Shown: positions 16,275-26,214, numbered from the stretch's first letter. The stretch: 64,000 bases of DNA from SZAS-79 sp965279075 (GCA_965279075.1 CBDIHI010000011.1:1-64000); one strand, 5' to 3'. Made by a program: numbers and translations. Notes: generated by a model not told the origin, from the sequence alone.

Positions 16275-19200
16275 ATGCAACACTCGAACCTCTCCAAGTT
16301 CTTCATCGACCGGCCGCGGTTCGCGGCCGTGCTGTCGATCCTGATCTTCGTCGCGGGCGCGCTCGCGGTCTGGAAGCTGCCCATTTCGGAGTACCCCGAG
16401 GTCGTGCCGCCTTCCGTCGTGGTGCGCGCGGTGTTCCCCGGCGCGAATCCGAAGGTCCTCGCCGAGACCGTGGCCTCGCCCCTGGAGGATGCGGTCAACG
16501 GCGTCGAGAACATGCTGTACATGTCCTCGCAGTCGACCTCCGACGGCACGCTGCAGCTCACGGTGACCTTCAAGGTCGGCACCAACGCCGACCAGGCCCA
16601 GGTCAACGTGCAGAACCGGGTCTCGCAGGCCATCCCGCGCCTGCCCGAGATCGTGCGCACTCTCGGCGTCACCACGGTGAAGAGCTCGCCCGACCTGACG
16701 ATGGTGGTCCACCTCGTTTCCCCCGACCAGCGCTACGACACGCTGTACCTGCGCAACTACGCGCTGCTGAACGTGAAGGACGTGATCGCGCGGATCCCCG
16801 GCGTGGGCCAGGCCCTCGTGTTCGGCGGCGGCGACTATTCGATGCGCGTCTGGCTCGACCCGACCAAGGTCGCCTCGCGCGGGCTGACTGCGGCGGACGT
16901 CACGCGCTCGGTACGCGAGCAGAACGTGCAGGTGGCCGCCGGCGTGCTCGGCGGCCAGCCCGCCGCGAACGGCGCGGAGTTCCAGCTGTCGGTGAACACC
17001 CTCGGCCGGCTGAGCACGCCCGAGCAGTTCGGCGAGATCATCCTGAGGACCGGCAGCGACGGCTCGATCGTGCGCCTGAGGGACGTGGCCCGCATCGAAC
17101 TGGCCTCGAGCGACTACTCGCTCAACAGCACGCTCAACAACAAGCCGGCCGTGGCCGTGGCGATGTTCCAGGCGCCGGGCTCGAACGCGCTGAACCTCTC
17201 CACCGAGGTACGTGCCGCGATGGCGGAACTGAAGCGCTCCTTCCCCGAGGGGATGGACTACACCATCGTCTACGACCCGACGGAGTTCGTGCGGGCCTCG
17301 ATCAAGGAGGTCGTGAAGACGCTGCTCGAGGCGATCCTGCTGGTCGTGATCGTGGTCGTGCTGTTCCTGCAGACCTGGCGCGCGTCGATCATCCCGCTGC
17401 TGGCGGTGCCGGTGTCGGTGGTGGGGACCTTCGCGGTGATGCTTGCCGCGGGCTTCTCGATCAACGCGTTGTCGCTCTTCGGTCTGGTGCTGGCGATCGG
17501 CATCGTCGTGGACGACGCCATCGTCGTCGTCGAGAACGTGGAACGCAACATCGAAGCCGGGCTGATGCCGCTTGCCGCCGCCCACAAGGCCATGCAGGAG
17601 GTCAGCGGGCCGATCATCGCGATCGCGCTGGTGCTCTGCGCCGTGTTCATCCCGATCGCGTTCATTTCGGGCCTGACCGGCCAGTTCTACCGCCAGTTCG
17701 CGCTGACGATCGCGATCTCGACGGTGATCTCGGCGTTCAACTCGTTGACGCTGTCGCCGGCCCTGTGCGCGATCCTGCTCAAGCCCCACGGCGCGCCCAA
17801 GGACCGCTTCGCCCGCCTGCTCGACGGGCTGTTCGGCTGGATCTTCCGGCCGTTCAATCGCGCCTTCACCGGCGGCTCGCATGCGTATTCATCGGGCGTC
17901 GGCCGCGTGCTCGGCCACAAGACGCTGATGTTCGCCGTCTACCTAGTGCTGATCGGGGCCACCGCGTACATGTTCCACCGCGTGCCGGGAGGCTTCGTGC
18001 CCGCGCAGGACAAGCAGTACCTCGTGGGTTTCGCGCAACTGCCCGACGGCGCGTCGCTCGACCGCACCGACGCGGTGATCGAGCGCATGTCGTCGATCGC
18101 GCTCCAGCACCCCGGCGTGAAGAACGCGGTGGCGTTCTCGGGCCTGTCGATCGCGAGCTTCTCGAACGCGCCCAACGCCGGGATTGTGTTCATCACGCTG
18201 AAGGACTTCGAGGAGAGGAAGACTCCCGACCTGTACGGCCCGGCGATCGCCGGCCAGCTGAACGGCAAGTTCGCCGGGATCGAGGACGCCTTCGTGATGG
18301 TCTTCCCGCCGCCGGCCGTCATGGGCCTGGGCACGGTGGGCGGCTTCAAGCTGCAATTGGAGGACCGCGCGGGCCTCGGCTATGAGGCCCTTTACGAGGC
18401 CACGCAGGCGCTGGTCGGCCGCGCCTGGCAGACGCCCGGCCTCGCGGGGGTGTTTTCCGGGTACCAGATCAACGTGCCGCAGCTGTATGCCGACGTCGAC
18501 CGCGTGAAGGCCAAGCGCATGGGCGTGTCGGTGACCGACATCTTCGACACCATGCAGGTGTACCTCGGTTCGCTGTACGTCAACGACTTCAACCGCTTCG
18601 GCCGCACCTACCAGGTGAAGCTGCAGGCCGATGCGCCGTTCCGCATGCGCGCCGAGGACATCGGCCAGCTCAAGGTCAGGAACGACAAGGGCGAGATGAT
18701 CCCGCTCGGGTCGTTGCTGAAGGTCGAGCCCAGCTACGGCCCGGACCGCGTGCAGCGCTACAACGCCTACCTGTCGGCCGACATCAACGGCGGGCCGGCG
18801 CCGGGCTTCAGCTCGGACCAGGCGCAGGCCGCGATCGAGAAGCTCGCCAAGGAGACGCTGCCCAACGGCATCACCTATGAATGGACCGACCTGACCTACC
18901 AGCAGATCCTGGCCGGCAACACGGCGATCTTCGTGTTCCCGCTGTGCGTGCTGCTGGTGTTCCTCGTGCTCGCCGCGCAGTACGAGAGCTGGTCGCTGCC
19001 GATCGCGGTGATCCTGATCGTGCCCATGTGCCTGCTGGCGGCGATCACCGGGGTCTGGATCGCGGGCCGGGACAACAACATCTTCACGCAGATCGGGCTC
19101 TTCGTTCTTGTGGGGCTGGCGTGCAAGAACGCCATCCTGATCGTCGAGTTCGCGCGGGAGCTGGAGGAGCGCGGCATGGGCATCGTCGAGGCCGCGATCG

Positions 19201-19481
19201 AGGCCGCCCATCTGCGGCTGCGCCCGATCCTGATGACCTCGCTCGCATTCGTCATGGGCGTGGTCCCGCTGGTGCTGTCGTTCGGCGCCGGCGCCGAGAT
19301 GCGCCAGGCGATGGGGATCGCGGTGTTCTCGGGGATGATAGGCGTGACGTTGTTCGGCCTGTTCCTGATCCCTGTGTTCTACGTCGTGATCCGCAAGCTC
19401 GCGACCCGCGGGCAGCCGGCGGCCGCGGGAGGCGGCATTGCCGCGCAGCCCCTGGCCGCGAGGGAGGATGGCCATGGTTAA
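16275..19481 (+). CDS. RND multidrug efflux pump, HAE1 family (AcrB/MexB-like)
   Basis: This 1068-residue protein has the full length and layout of AcrB: 12 membrane helices and two large periplasmic loops. It begins SKFFIDRPRFAAVLSILIF, the family start. The proton-relay aspartates appear in GIVVDDAIVVVENVER on TM4, and the TM10 relay Lys in GLACKNAILIVEFARE. It exchanges protons for drugs or other amphiphiles taken from the periplasm. It is flanked by its adaptor and its outer membrane factor, so the tripartite system is complete. Confidence 0.97.
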   Translation: MQHSNLSKFFIDRPRFAAVLSILIFVAGALAVWKLPISEYPEVVPPSVVVRAVFPGANPKVLAETVASPLEDAVNGVENMLYMSSQSTSDGTLQLTVTFKVGTNADQAQVNVQNRVSQAIPRLPEIVRTLGVTTVKSSPDLTMVVHLVSPDQRYDTLYLRNYALLNVKDVIARIPGVGQALVFGGGDYSMRVWLDPTKVASRGLTAADVTRSVREQNVQVAAGVLGGQPAANGAEFQLSVNTLGRLSTPEQFGEIILRTGSDGSIVRLRDVARIELASSDYSLNSTLNNKPAVAVAMFQAPGSNALNLSTEVRAAMAELKRSFPEGMDYTIVYDPTEFVRASIKEVVKTLLEAILLVVIVVVLFLQTWRASIIPLLAVPVSVVGTFAVMLAAGFSINALSLFGLVLAIGIVVDDAIVVVENVERNIEAGLMPLAAAHKAMQEVSGPIIAIALVLCAVFIPIAFISGLTGQFYRQFALTIAISTVISAFNSLTLSPALCAILLKPHGAPKDRFARLLDGLFGWIFRPFNRAFTGGSHAYSSGVGRVLGHKTLMFAVYLVLIGATAYMFHRVPGGFVPAQDKQYLVGFAQLPDGASLDRTDAVIERMSSIALQHPGVKNAVAFSGLSIASFSNAPNAGIVFITLKDFEERKTPDLYGPAIAGQLNGKFAGIEDAFVMVFPPPAVMGLGTVGGFKLQLEDRAGLGYEALYEATQALVGRAWQTPGLAGVFSGYQINVPQLYADVDRVKAKRMGVSVTDIFDTMQVYLGSLYVNDFNRFGRTYQVKLQADAPFRMRAEDIGQLKVRNDKGEMIPLGSLLKVEPSYGPDRVQRYNAYLSADINGGPAPGFSSDQAQAAIEKLAKETLPNGITYEWTDLTYQQILAGNTAIFVFPLCVLLVFLVLAAQYESWSLPIAVILIVPMCLLAAITGVWIAGRDNNIFTQIGLFVLVGLACKNAILIVEFARELEERGMGIVEAAIEAAHLRLRPILMTSLAFVMGVVPLVLSFGAGAEMRQAMGIAVFSGMIGVTLFGLFLIPVFYVVIRKLATRGQPAAAGGGIAAQPLAAREDGHG

Positions 19482-20904
19482 GGTTGCCCCGCTGTTGATT
19501 GCAGTCCTGGTGGCCGGGTGCGCAGGTACCGCCAAGGATGCGGCGAGGCCGGTGATCGAACTGCCCGCCGCGTATGGCGAAGCTGGAGCCGCCCCGCAGG
19601 CGGCGAACCAGCCCTGGTGGGAGCTGTACAAGGATCCCGCGCTCGTCGCCCTCATCCGCGAGTCGCTCGAGAAGAACCGTGACGCGCGTATCGCCGTGGC
19701 GCGCGTCGAGGAGGCCAGGGCACTGGTCGGCCCGACCGAGCTTGCCCAGTTGCCGCAGCTGTCGGTCGGCGCCAGCGGCAACCGGCAACTCCTGCCGCAG
19801 AATGGCCAGTTCACTTTCGCCCCCGGGACGGACCGGCACCTGCCGCTGTACGGCGTGTCGGCCAACGCGTCCTATGAGATCGATTTCTGGGGCCGGGTAT
19901 CGAGCCTCAGCCAGGCCGCCCGCGCCGAGTTCCTGGCGACGCAGTACGCGGGCGAGATCGTGAGGATGGGGCTGGTGGCCGATGTGGCCACCGCGTATTT
20001 CGACATCCTTGCGCTGCGCCGTGAGGCCGCGGTCACGCGAGACTCGATAGCCAACCGGCTCAAGTTCCTCGACCTCACCCGCCGCCGCTACGAGGGCGGG
20101 CGCGCGTCGCTGGCCGACGTGGCACGCGCCGAGGGCTCGCTTGCCGCCGCGCAGGCGCGGCTCCCGCAATTGGAGTTGTCCGCTGCGCAGACCGGGAACC
20201 GGCTTGCGGTGCTGGTCGGGCGCGGGCAGGGGGATCCGTCCGCGCTGGTCCCGGCCGCGGCCCGGCTTCCGGCGGCCCCCGACGTTCCCGCCGGGCTGCC
20301 TTCGTCCCTGCTCGAGCGCCGGCCGGACATCCTGGCGGCCGGCCAGGATCTGCTGTCCGCGACCGGCCGGGTCAAGGCACAGCGCGCGGGGCTGCTGCCG
20401 AGCGTCACGCTGACCGGTTCGCTGGGGACGCAAAGCCGCCAGCTGTCGCAGCTGTTCACCGGCCCGGCGGGCACGTGGTCCTTCGGGTTCGCCCTGCTCG
20501 AGCCGATCATCAACGCCGACCGCAACCGCTACCAGGTCCAGGCGCAGGAGGCGCGGGAGAAGCAGGCCGCGCTGCGCTACGAGAAAGCCGTCGCGGGCGC
20601 GTTCCGGGAGGTGTCGGACTCGATCGTCGCCCGTTCCAGGCAAGCGGAGGTGAGAGCCGCTTCGGAGGCGCAGGTGAGGGCGTTCGCGCGCCTGGCGGAC
20701 ATCGCGCTGAAGCGCTATGAGGCCGGCATAGCGGCCTACTTCGAGGTCGTCGACGCGCAGACCGAACTCCTGAACGCCGAGATCGCGGCGGCCGAGGCGC
20801 AGCGCGGCCTGCTCGGCGCGACCGTCAGCCTGTACAAGGCGCTCGGCGGCGGCTGGGATCCGGCCAGCCTGCGTGCCTCGGCGGGCGATAGCGCCACGCG
20901 ATAG
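19474..20904 (+). CDS. Efflux outer membrane lipoprotein, NodT family (OprM-like)
   Basis: This 476-residue protein starts at the second of two ATGs; GGGAGG lies 6 bp before it but is too close to the first. The lipobox LVAGC ends a short signal peptide. Two OEP repeats follow, with the typical PWWELYKDPAL start, the ASYEIDFWGR motif in repeat one, and LLERRPDILAA at the start of repeat two. It forms the trimeric outer membrane channel of the pump. It overlaps the pump gene by 8 bp, so expression is coupled. Confidence 0.95.
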   Translation: MVKVAPLLIAVLVAGCAGTAKDAARPVIELPAAYGEAGAAPQAANQPWWELYKDPALVALIRESLEKNRDARIAVARVEEARALVGPTELAQLPQLSVGASGNRQLLPQNGQFTFAPGTDRHLPLYGVSANASYEIDFWGRVSSLSQAARAEFLATQYAGEIVRMGLVADVATAYFDILALRREAAVTRDSIANRLKFLDLTRRRYEGGRASLADVARAEGSLAAAQARLPQLELSAAQTGNRLAVLVGRGQGDPSALVPAAARLPAAPDVPAGLPSSLLERRPDILAAGQDLLSATGRVKAQRAGLLPSVTLTGSLGTQSRQLSQLFTGPAGTWSFGFALLEPIINADRNRYQVQAQEAREKQAALRYEKAVAGAFREVSDSIVARSRQAEVRAASEAQVRAFARLADIALKRYEAGIAAYFEVVDAQTELLNAEIAAAEAQRGLLGATVSLYKALGGGWDPASLRASAGDSATR

Positions 20905-20981
20905 GGTCGATCGAAACGATTGCGTGCCGGCGCGGCGCGCCTTGGCTAGACTGGGGGTGTCCGTTCCACAAGGAGCCCGAG

Positions 20982-21464
20982 ATGGCTGCGAACCGCATGA
21001 ATACCGGCATCAGCGACAAGGATCGCGCAAGGATCGCCGAGGGGCTTTCAAGGCTCCTCGCCGACACCTACACGGTCTACCTCAAGACCCATAATTTCCA
21101 CTGGAACGTCGAAGGTCCGATGTTCCAGACGCTCCACATCCTGTTCATGCAGCAGTACACGGAGGCATGGAACGCGATCGACCTCATCGCGGAGCGCATC
21201 CGCTCGCTCGGCCACTACGCGCCGGGGACCTACAAGCAGTACCAGAAGCTCGCCTCCATCAAGGAAACCGACGGCATCCCGAAGGCGACGAAGATGATCG
21301 AGCTGCTGATCGAGGGCCAGGAGGCCATCGTACGCACGGCGCGCTCGGTGCTGCCTGTCGCCGACAAGGCGAACGACGAGCCGACGCTCGACCTTCTCAC
21401 GCAGCGCATGCAGGTCCACGAGAAGAACGCGTGGATGCTGCGCTCGCTGCTGCAGAAGCAGTAG
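20982..21464 (+). CDS. dps: Dps family ferritin-like DNA-binding protein
   Basis: This 160-residue four-helix protein carries the Dps ferroxidase residues in KTHNFHWNVEGPMF and in the helix AIDLIAERIRSLG, which form the shared iron site between subunits. The N-terminus has few Lys residues, so DNA binding may be weak. Dps dodecamers oxidise Fe(II) with peroxide and store iron. AAGGAG lies before the ATG. A TAGACT box about 35 bp upstream may be its -10. It is followed 13 bp later by fumC, which suggests cotranscription. Confidence 0.93.
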   Translation: MAANRMNTGISDKDRARIAEGLSRLLADTYTVYLKTHNFHWNVEGPMFQTLHILFMQQYTEAWNAIDLIAERIRSLGHYAPGTYKQYQKLASIKETDGIPKATKMIELLIEGQEAIVRTARSVLPVADKANDEPTLDLLTQRMQVHEKNAWMLRSLLQKQ

Positions 21465-21477
21465 GGCCGCCCGCCGC

Positions 21478-22872
21478 ATGAGCGGCACGCGCACGGAGAG
21501 CGATTCGTTCGGGCCGATCGAGGTCCCGGCGGGCAGGCTGTGGGGCGCGCAGACCGAGCGCAGCCTGCGCTACTTCCGGATTTCGTCGGAACGCATGCCC
21601 CTCGCGGTGGTGTACGCGCTTGCGATGGTCAAGCGCGCCGCCGCCGGGATCAACGCATCGGCCGGACTGCTCGACCCGCGCAAGGCCGAGGCGATCCGGG
21701 CCGCCGCGGACGAAGTGGTTTCAGGCGCGTTCGACGCGGAGTTCCCGCTCTCGGTCTGGCAGACCGGCTCCGGCACGCAAAGCAACATGAACGTCAACGA
21801 GGTGATCGCCAACCGCGCCTCGGAGATCCTCGGCGGGGAGCGCGGCATGGGCCGTCTCGTGCACCCGAATGACGAGGTCAACCTCGGTCAGTCCTCGAAC
21901 GACGTATTCCCCGCCGCGATGCACGTGGCCGCGGTGCTGGCGCTGCACTCGGACCTGGTGCCGGCGCTCGAGCGCCTGGCGGCTACGCTCGCGGGCAAGC
22001 GCGATGCGTTCGCGGGGATCGTGAAGATCGGGCGCACCCACCTGCAGGATGCCACGCCGCTCACCCTGGGCCAGGAGTTCTCCGGCTATGTTGCACAGCT
22101 CCAGTCGGCCGGACGGGCCGTACAGGCGACGCTGCCCGGCCTGCTTGAGCTCGCGGCCGGGGGCACTGCCGTCGGGACCGGCCTGAATGCCATGGCGGGA
22201 TTCGGCGAAAAGGTTGCGGCGGAACTCTCTTCCCGGACGGGGCTGGGGTTCGCGGCCGCGCCGAACAAGTTCGCGGCGCTCGCCGGGCATGAAGCGCTGC
22301 TTTTTTCGCACGGTGCGCTGAAGACGCTGGCCGCCGCGCTGATGAAGATCGCCAACGACGTGCGCTGGCTGGCCTCCGGCCCGCGCTCGGGGCTCGGCGA
22401 GCTGTCCCTCCCCGAAAACGAGCCGGGAAGCTCGATCATGCCGGGCAAGGTCAACCCGACCCAGTGCGAGGCGCTGACGATGCTCTGCGCGCAGGTGATG
22501 GGCAACGACGTGGCCGTGAACATCGGCGGCGCATCCGGGAATTTCGAACTGAATGTGTTCAAGCCGTTGCTGATCCACAATTTCCTCCAGAGCGTCCGCC
22601 TCCTCGCGGACGGCATGGCGAGCTTCGAGGAGCATTGCGCGCGCGGCATCGAACCCAATCCCGCGCGGATCAGCGAACTGGTCAGTCGTTCGCTGATGCT
22701 GGTCACGGCGCTCGCGCCGCACATCGGGTACGACAAGGCTGCGCAGATCGCGAAGCTCGCGCATGCCAGCGGAACGACGTTGCGGGAAGCGGCCCTGGAG
22801 CTCGGCTTCGTGAGCGCCGCGGACTTCGACCGCTGGGTCCGGCCGGAAAGCATGACCGGGCCGTCCGGCTGA
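21478..22872 (+). CDS. fumC: Fumarate hydratase class II
   Basis: This 464-residue enzyme interconverts fumarate and malate in the TCA cycle without an iron-sulfur cluster. The lyase signature GSSIMPGKVNPTQCE lies near residue 317, and the catalytic His region in TGSGTQSNMNVNEV and HPNDEVNLGQSSND is intact. The N-terminus ESDSFGPIEVPAGRLWGAQT is typical. Length matches E. coli FumC closely. Its position after dps suits an oxidative-stress role, because FumC is the peroxide-resistant fumarase. Confidence 0.97.
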   Translation: MSGTRTESDSFGPIEVPAGRLWGAQTERSLRYFRISSERMPLAVVYALAMVKRAAAGINASAGLLDPRKAEAIRAAADEVVSGAFDAEFPLSVWQTGSGTQSNMNVNEVIANRASEILGGERGMGRLVHPNDEVNLGQSSNDVFPAAMHVAAVLALHSDLVPALERLAATLAGKRDAFAGIVKIGRTHLQDATPLTLGQEFSGYVAQLQSAGRAVQATLPGLLELAAGGTAVGTGLNAMAGFGEKVAAELSSRTGLGFAAAPNKFAALAGHEALLFSHGALKTLAAALMKIANDVRWLASGPRSGLGELSLPENEPGSSIMPGKVNPTQCEALTMLCAQVMGNDVAVNIGGASGNFELNVFKPLLIHNFLQSVRLLADGMASFEEHCARGIEPNPARISELVSRSLMLVTALAPHIGYDKAAQIAKLAHASGTTLREAALELGFVSAADFDRWVRPESMTGPSG

Positions 22873-22913
22873 GGGACGTGCCGTCGCGGCGGGCTGTTAA
22901 ACTGCGCCCCGCC

Positions 22914-23534
22914 ATGTCACTCGTCATCCTCATCTCCGGCCGCGGCAGCAACATGCAGGCGATCCTCGACGCCGGCCTCCCCGTAACCGCGGTCATCAGC
23001 AACAGGCGCGACGCCGCGGGCCTCGGCGTCGCCGCAGCGCGCGGCGTTGCCACCGCCGTCGTCGAACACAAGGGCTACGGCACGCGCGACGAGTTCGATG
23101 CGGCGCTGGCCGCCGAGATCGAGAGGCATTCACCGGTGGCAGTCGCGCTGGCCGGGTTCATGCGCATCCTTACGCCGCGCTTCGTCGGGCGTTTTGCGGG
23201 CCGGCTGGTCAACATCCACCCTTCGCTGCTGCCCTCGTTCGCGGGGCTCGACACGCACGAGCGCGCGCTCGCGGCAGGCGTGAAGCTGCACGGCTGTACG
23301 GTGCATTTCGTCACCGCCGAGCTCGACCATGGCCCGATCGTCGCTCAGGCGGCGGTGCCTGTGCTGCCGGGCGACACCCCGGATGCGCTGGCCGCGCGCG
23401 TGCTGCGGCAGGAACACCTGCTCTATCCCCGGGCGCTCGGCTGGCTGCTCGCGGGACAACTTGTCATCGACAACGGTATCGTCCGCGTTAAGGATCCTGA
23501 TGCGCAACAGCTTGCCTATTCTGATCGGCCTTAG
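22914..23534 (+). CDS. purN: Phosphoribosylglycinamide formyltransferase 1
   Basis: This 206-residue enzyme transfers a formyl group from 10-formyltetrahydrofolate to GAR in purine synthesis. The phosphate loop ISGRGSNMQA, the catalytic NIHPSLLPSF (Asn/His) and the Asp in AELDHGPIV are all present. A TAAACT box 20 bp before the start is a possible -10. The DUF3108 gene starts within its last 35 bp. Here purN stands alone, without purM. Confidence 0.97.
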   Translation: MSLVILISGRGSNMQAILDAGLPVTAVISNRRDAAGLGVAAARGVATAVVEHKGYGTRDEFDAALAAEIERHSPVAVALAGFMRILTPRFVGRFAGRLVNIHPSLLPSFAGLDTHERALAAGVKLHGCTVHFVTAELDHGPIVAQAAVPVLPGDTPDALAARVLRQEHLLYPRALGWLLAGQLVIDNGIVRVKDPDAQQLAYSDRP

Positions 23535-24189
23535 CCTCGCGCTGCCCGTGGTGGCGGCGCCGGCGCACCGCGTCGAAATCGCCTACGAGCTCAGCCGCAA
23601 CGGCAGTGCGATCGCCGAGCTCGTCGAGCGCCTCGAGCACGACGGCAAGGCTTACCGCCTGTCCGCCCAGATGAAGGGCAAGGGCATCTATGCCCTGCGC
23701 GGCGACGGCATGCGAACCAGCCAGGGCGCCATCGTCCCCGAAGGCCTGCGCCCGGCGGAGTTCGAGGACAAGCGCAGTGGCCGTGACACGGCACGCGCAC
23801 GGTTCGACTGGAAAGCCAGGACGCTGACGCTGCAGCCGAAGGAGGGCGCGTCCGAAACAAAGCCGCTGGCGCCGGACATGCAGGACCGCCTGTCGTTCGC
23901 CTACAGCTTCGGCTTCCATGTGCCGGGCGCGGCCCCGATCGCGTTGAGCGTCACCGACGGCAAGGGCGTGTCGACCTCGGTGTACCAGCCGGCGGGCCGG
24001 GAGACCGTGAAGACGCCCGCGGGAGAGTTCGAGGCGCTCAGGCTCGCGCGGCAGAAGAACACGCCCGAGGACCGGTCCTCGGAGATATGGCTCGCGGTAA
24101 AGCATGGTTATGTCCCGGTGCGCATCCTCGTGGTCGAGAAGGACGGCACCCGCATCGACCAGGTGGCCACCCGGGTAAGTGCACAGTGA
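23500..24189 (+). CDS. DUF3108 domain protein, exported
   Basis: This 229-residue protein begins with a signal peptide (MRNSLPILIGLSLALPVVAA) and then a DUF3108 domain with the characteristic start RVEIAYELSRNGSAIAELVERLEH. The start lies 35 bp inside purN in another frame; AAGGA is correctly placed, and a later start would lose the signal peptide. In betaproteobacteria DUF3108 genes often follow purN, so the arrangement is ancestral. The fold is predicted to be periplasmic and beta-rich; the function is not known. Confidence 0.88.
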   Translation: MRNSLPILIGLSLALPVVAAPAHRVEIAYELSRNGSAIAELVERLEHDGKAYRLSAQMKGKGIYALRGDGMRTSQGAIVPEGLRPAEFEDKRSGRDTARARFDWKARTLTLQPKEGASETKPLAPDMQDRLSFAYSFGFHVPGAAPIALSVTDGKGVSTSVYQPAGRETVKTPAGEFEALRLARQKNTPEDRSSEIWLAVKHGYVPVRILVVEKDGTRIDQVATRVSAQ

Positions 24190-24199
24190 GGCATTTCCT

Positions 24200-25471
24200 A
24201 TGAGCGCCGCAGCCAAGCCGACCAAGGCGCTGGTCGCCAATGCTTCCGAGGCCCTGTCCGAAGTCATGAGGTTCTCGGGGCCGGCCGACCAGGCGGTCTC
24301 GCGGTACTTCCGCGAGCACCGCGAACTCGGCCAGCAGGAGCGCGCCTTCGTCGCCGAGACCGTGTTCTCGGCGCTGCGCCGGCGCCGCTCGCTTGCGGCC
24401 GCGGCGCAATCGGAGTCGCCGTACTCGCTGGTGCTTGCCTCGCTGGTGCGCCTCAATGGCTTGTCGGTGCGCGCGGTGGCCGATGCGGTGCGGGAGAAGG
24501 ACATCCCGCTGCTGGAACGCGCCCGCGCGGCCCGCACCGAGGACTTCGCTCCCGCCGTCCAGGCCGACCTGCCCGACTGGTTGTGGGAGCGCCTCGTCGC
24601 CCAGCAGGGCGAGGACGGCGCCAGGTCGATCGCGAGGGGCATGCTGTCGCCCGCGCCAATGGACCTGCGGGTGAATGCGCTCAAGGCCTCGCGCGATGCG
24701 GTGCTGGCCGGCCTGCGCTCGTCGGGGATCGCCTGCGAGCCGACGGCCTATTCGCCGGTCGGGATCCGCCTCTCGGACAAGCCCGCGATCAACCGGCACG
24801 CCGCGTTCGTGGACGGCAGCGTCGAGGTGCAGGACGAGGGCAGCCAGCTGCTGGCCTCGGTCGTCGGCGCGAAGCGCGGCGAGATGGTGGTCGATTTCTG
24901 CGCCGGCGCGGGCGGCAAGACCCTCGCGCTGGGCGCGATGATGCGCAACACCGGGCGCCTCTATGCCTTCGACGTGTCCGCCAAGCGCCTGGCGGGCCTC
25001 GACCCGCGCCTCGCGCGTTCGGGCCTGTCGAACGTCCACCCGGTCGCGATCGCGAACGAGAACGACCTGCGCGTGAAGCGCCTCGCCGGCAAGATCGACC
25101 GCGTGCTGGTGGATGCGCCGTGCTCGGGGTTCGGCACGCTGCGGCGCAACCCGGACCTCAAATGGCGCTTCGGCGAGAAGGACGTCGCCGAACTGGTCGA
25201 AAAGCAGTCGCGCATCCTCGCCGCCGCGGCCCGGCTGCCGCGGCCCGGCGGGCGGCTCGTGTACGCGACCTGCAGCGTGCTGAAGGAGGAAGGCGAGGGC
25301 ATCGCGGAGGCTTTCCTCGCCGCGCACCCGGACTACGCGCAGCTCAGCTGCGCGGAGATCCTCGGGGGGCAGGGGATCGCGCTCGACACCGGGGCCAGCC
25401 TGCGCCTCTTCCCGCACGCGCATCGCACGGACGGTTTCTTCGCCGCGGCCTTCGAGAGGAAGCGCGCCTAG
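24200..25471 (+). CDS. RsmB/NOP-family RNA m5C methyltransferase
   Basis: This 423-residue protein has an N-terminal NusB-like helical region and a C-terminal SAM-dependent methyltransferase domain. The SAM site reads VDFCAGAGGKTLALG. The two catalytic Cys motifs of the family are DAPCSGFGTLRRNPD and YATCSVL. Together they indicate 5-methylcytosine formation in rRNA or tRNA. It is RsmB-like rather than a clear RsmB, because the NusB domain is poorly conserved. The ATG start follows a weak GTGAGG. Its stop shares the tetranucleotide CTAG with the stop of the convergent terC gene. Confidence 0.9.
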   Translation: MSAAAKPTKALVANASEALSEVMRFSGPADQAVSRYFREHRELGQQERAFVAETVFSALRRRRSLAAAAQSESPYSLVLASLVRLNGLSVRAVADAVREKDIPLLERARAARTEDFAPAVQADLPDWLWERLVAQQGEDGARSIARGMLSPAPMDLRVNALKASRDAVLAGLRSSGIACEPTAYSPVGIRLSDKPAINRHAAFVDGSVEVQDEGSQLLASVVGAKRGEMVVDFCAGAGGKTLALGAMMRNTGRLYAFDVSAKRLAGLDPRLARSGLSNVHPVAIANENDLRVKRLAGKIDRVLVDAPCSGFGTLRRNPDLKWRFGEKDVAELVEKQSRILAAAARLPRPGGRLVYATCSVLKEEGEGIAEAFLAAHPDYAQLSCAEILGGQGIALDTGASLRLFPHAHRTDGFFAAAFERKRA

Positions 25472-26214
25472 TCGCGACGGTAGGGCTCGTGCAGCCTTAC
25501 CGGCGCCGCCTTTGCCCGGCGCATGCGGATGTTCAGCATCTCCACGCCGAGCGAGAAGGCCATCGCGAAGTACACGAAGCCCTTGGGCACGTGGTACTCG
25601 AACCCGTCCGCGATCAGCACCACGCCGACCACGACGAGGAAGGACAGCGCAAGCATCTTGATCGTCGGGTGGTCCGAAACGAACCGCCCGATTGCGCCGG
25701 CGAACGCCATCATCAGTCCCACCGAGACGACGACCGCGGCGATCATGACGGCGACCTCGTCGACCATGCCCACCGCGGTGATGATGGAGTCGAGCGAGAA
25801 CACCAGGTCGACGACCATGATCTGCAGGATCACCGCGGCAAAGGTCGCCGGAACCGCGCTCGAATGGCCGCCCTCCTCGCCCTCGAGCAACTGGTGGATC
25901 TCGCCGGTGCTTTTCCAGAGCAGGAACAACCCCCCGGCGACCAGGATCAGGTCCCGGCCGGTGAACTCCTTGCCCAACACGGCGAACAGGGGTGCGGTCA
26001 GCCCAACGATCCACGACAGCAGAAGCAGCAGGCCGATGCGCATGAACATGGCCGTAAACAGGCCGATCCTGCGCGCGAGCTCACGCTTTTCCGGGGGCAG
26101 CTTGTCGACCAGGATCGAGATGAAGATGATGTTGTCGATGCCGAGCACCAGCTCGAGCGCGGTCAGGGTCAGGAAGGCGATCCATACCTGGGGTTGGGAG
26201 AGCAGTTCGATCAT
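25468..26214 (-). CDS. TerC family integral membrane protein
   Basis: This 248-residue protein has seven to eight membrane helices. The family's acidic membrane motifs are intact: ALELVLGIDNIIFISIL near the N-terminus and MVVDLVFSLDSIITAVGMV in the middle, whose Asp residues are thought to bind metal. TerC/Alx proteins export manganese or protect against metal and tellurite stress. The start is the ATG giving MIELLSQPQVW; longer in-frame extensions upstream cross the porin promoter and lack a signal. E. coli alx has a Mn riboswitch, but none is visible here. Confidence 0.92.
   Translation of the reverse strand: MIELLSQPQVWIAFLTLTALELVLGIDNIIFISILVDKLPPEKRELARRIGLFTAMFMRIGLLLLLSWIVGLTAPLFAVLGKEFTGRDLILVAGGLFLLWKSTGEIHQLLEGEEGGHSSAVPATFAAVILQIMVVDLVFSLDSIITAVGMVDEVAVMIAAVVVSVGLMMAFAGAIGRFVSDHPTIKMLALSFLVVVGVVLIADGFEYHVPKGFVYFAMAFSLGVEMLNIRMRRAKAAPVRLHEPYRRD

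Noticed and set aside
16134..17882. A minus-strand frame of 582 codons inside the RND pump gene
   Set aside because: It is antisense to a certain HAE1 pump gene, extremely rich in Arg, His and Asp, and has no domain. High GC content produces such frames throughout the window.
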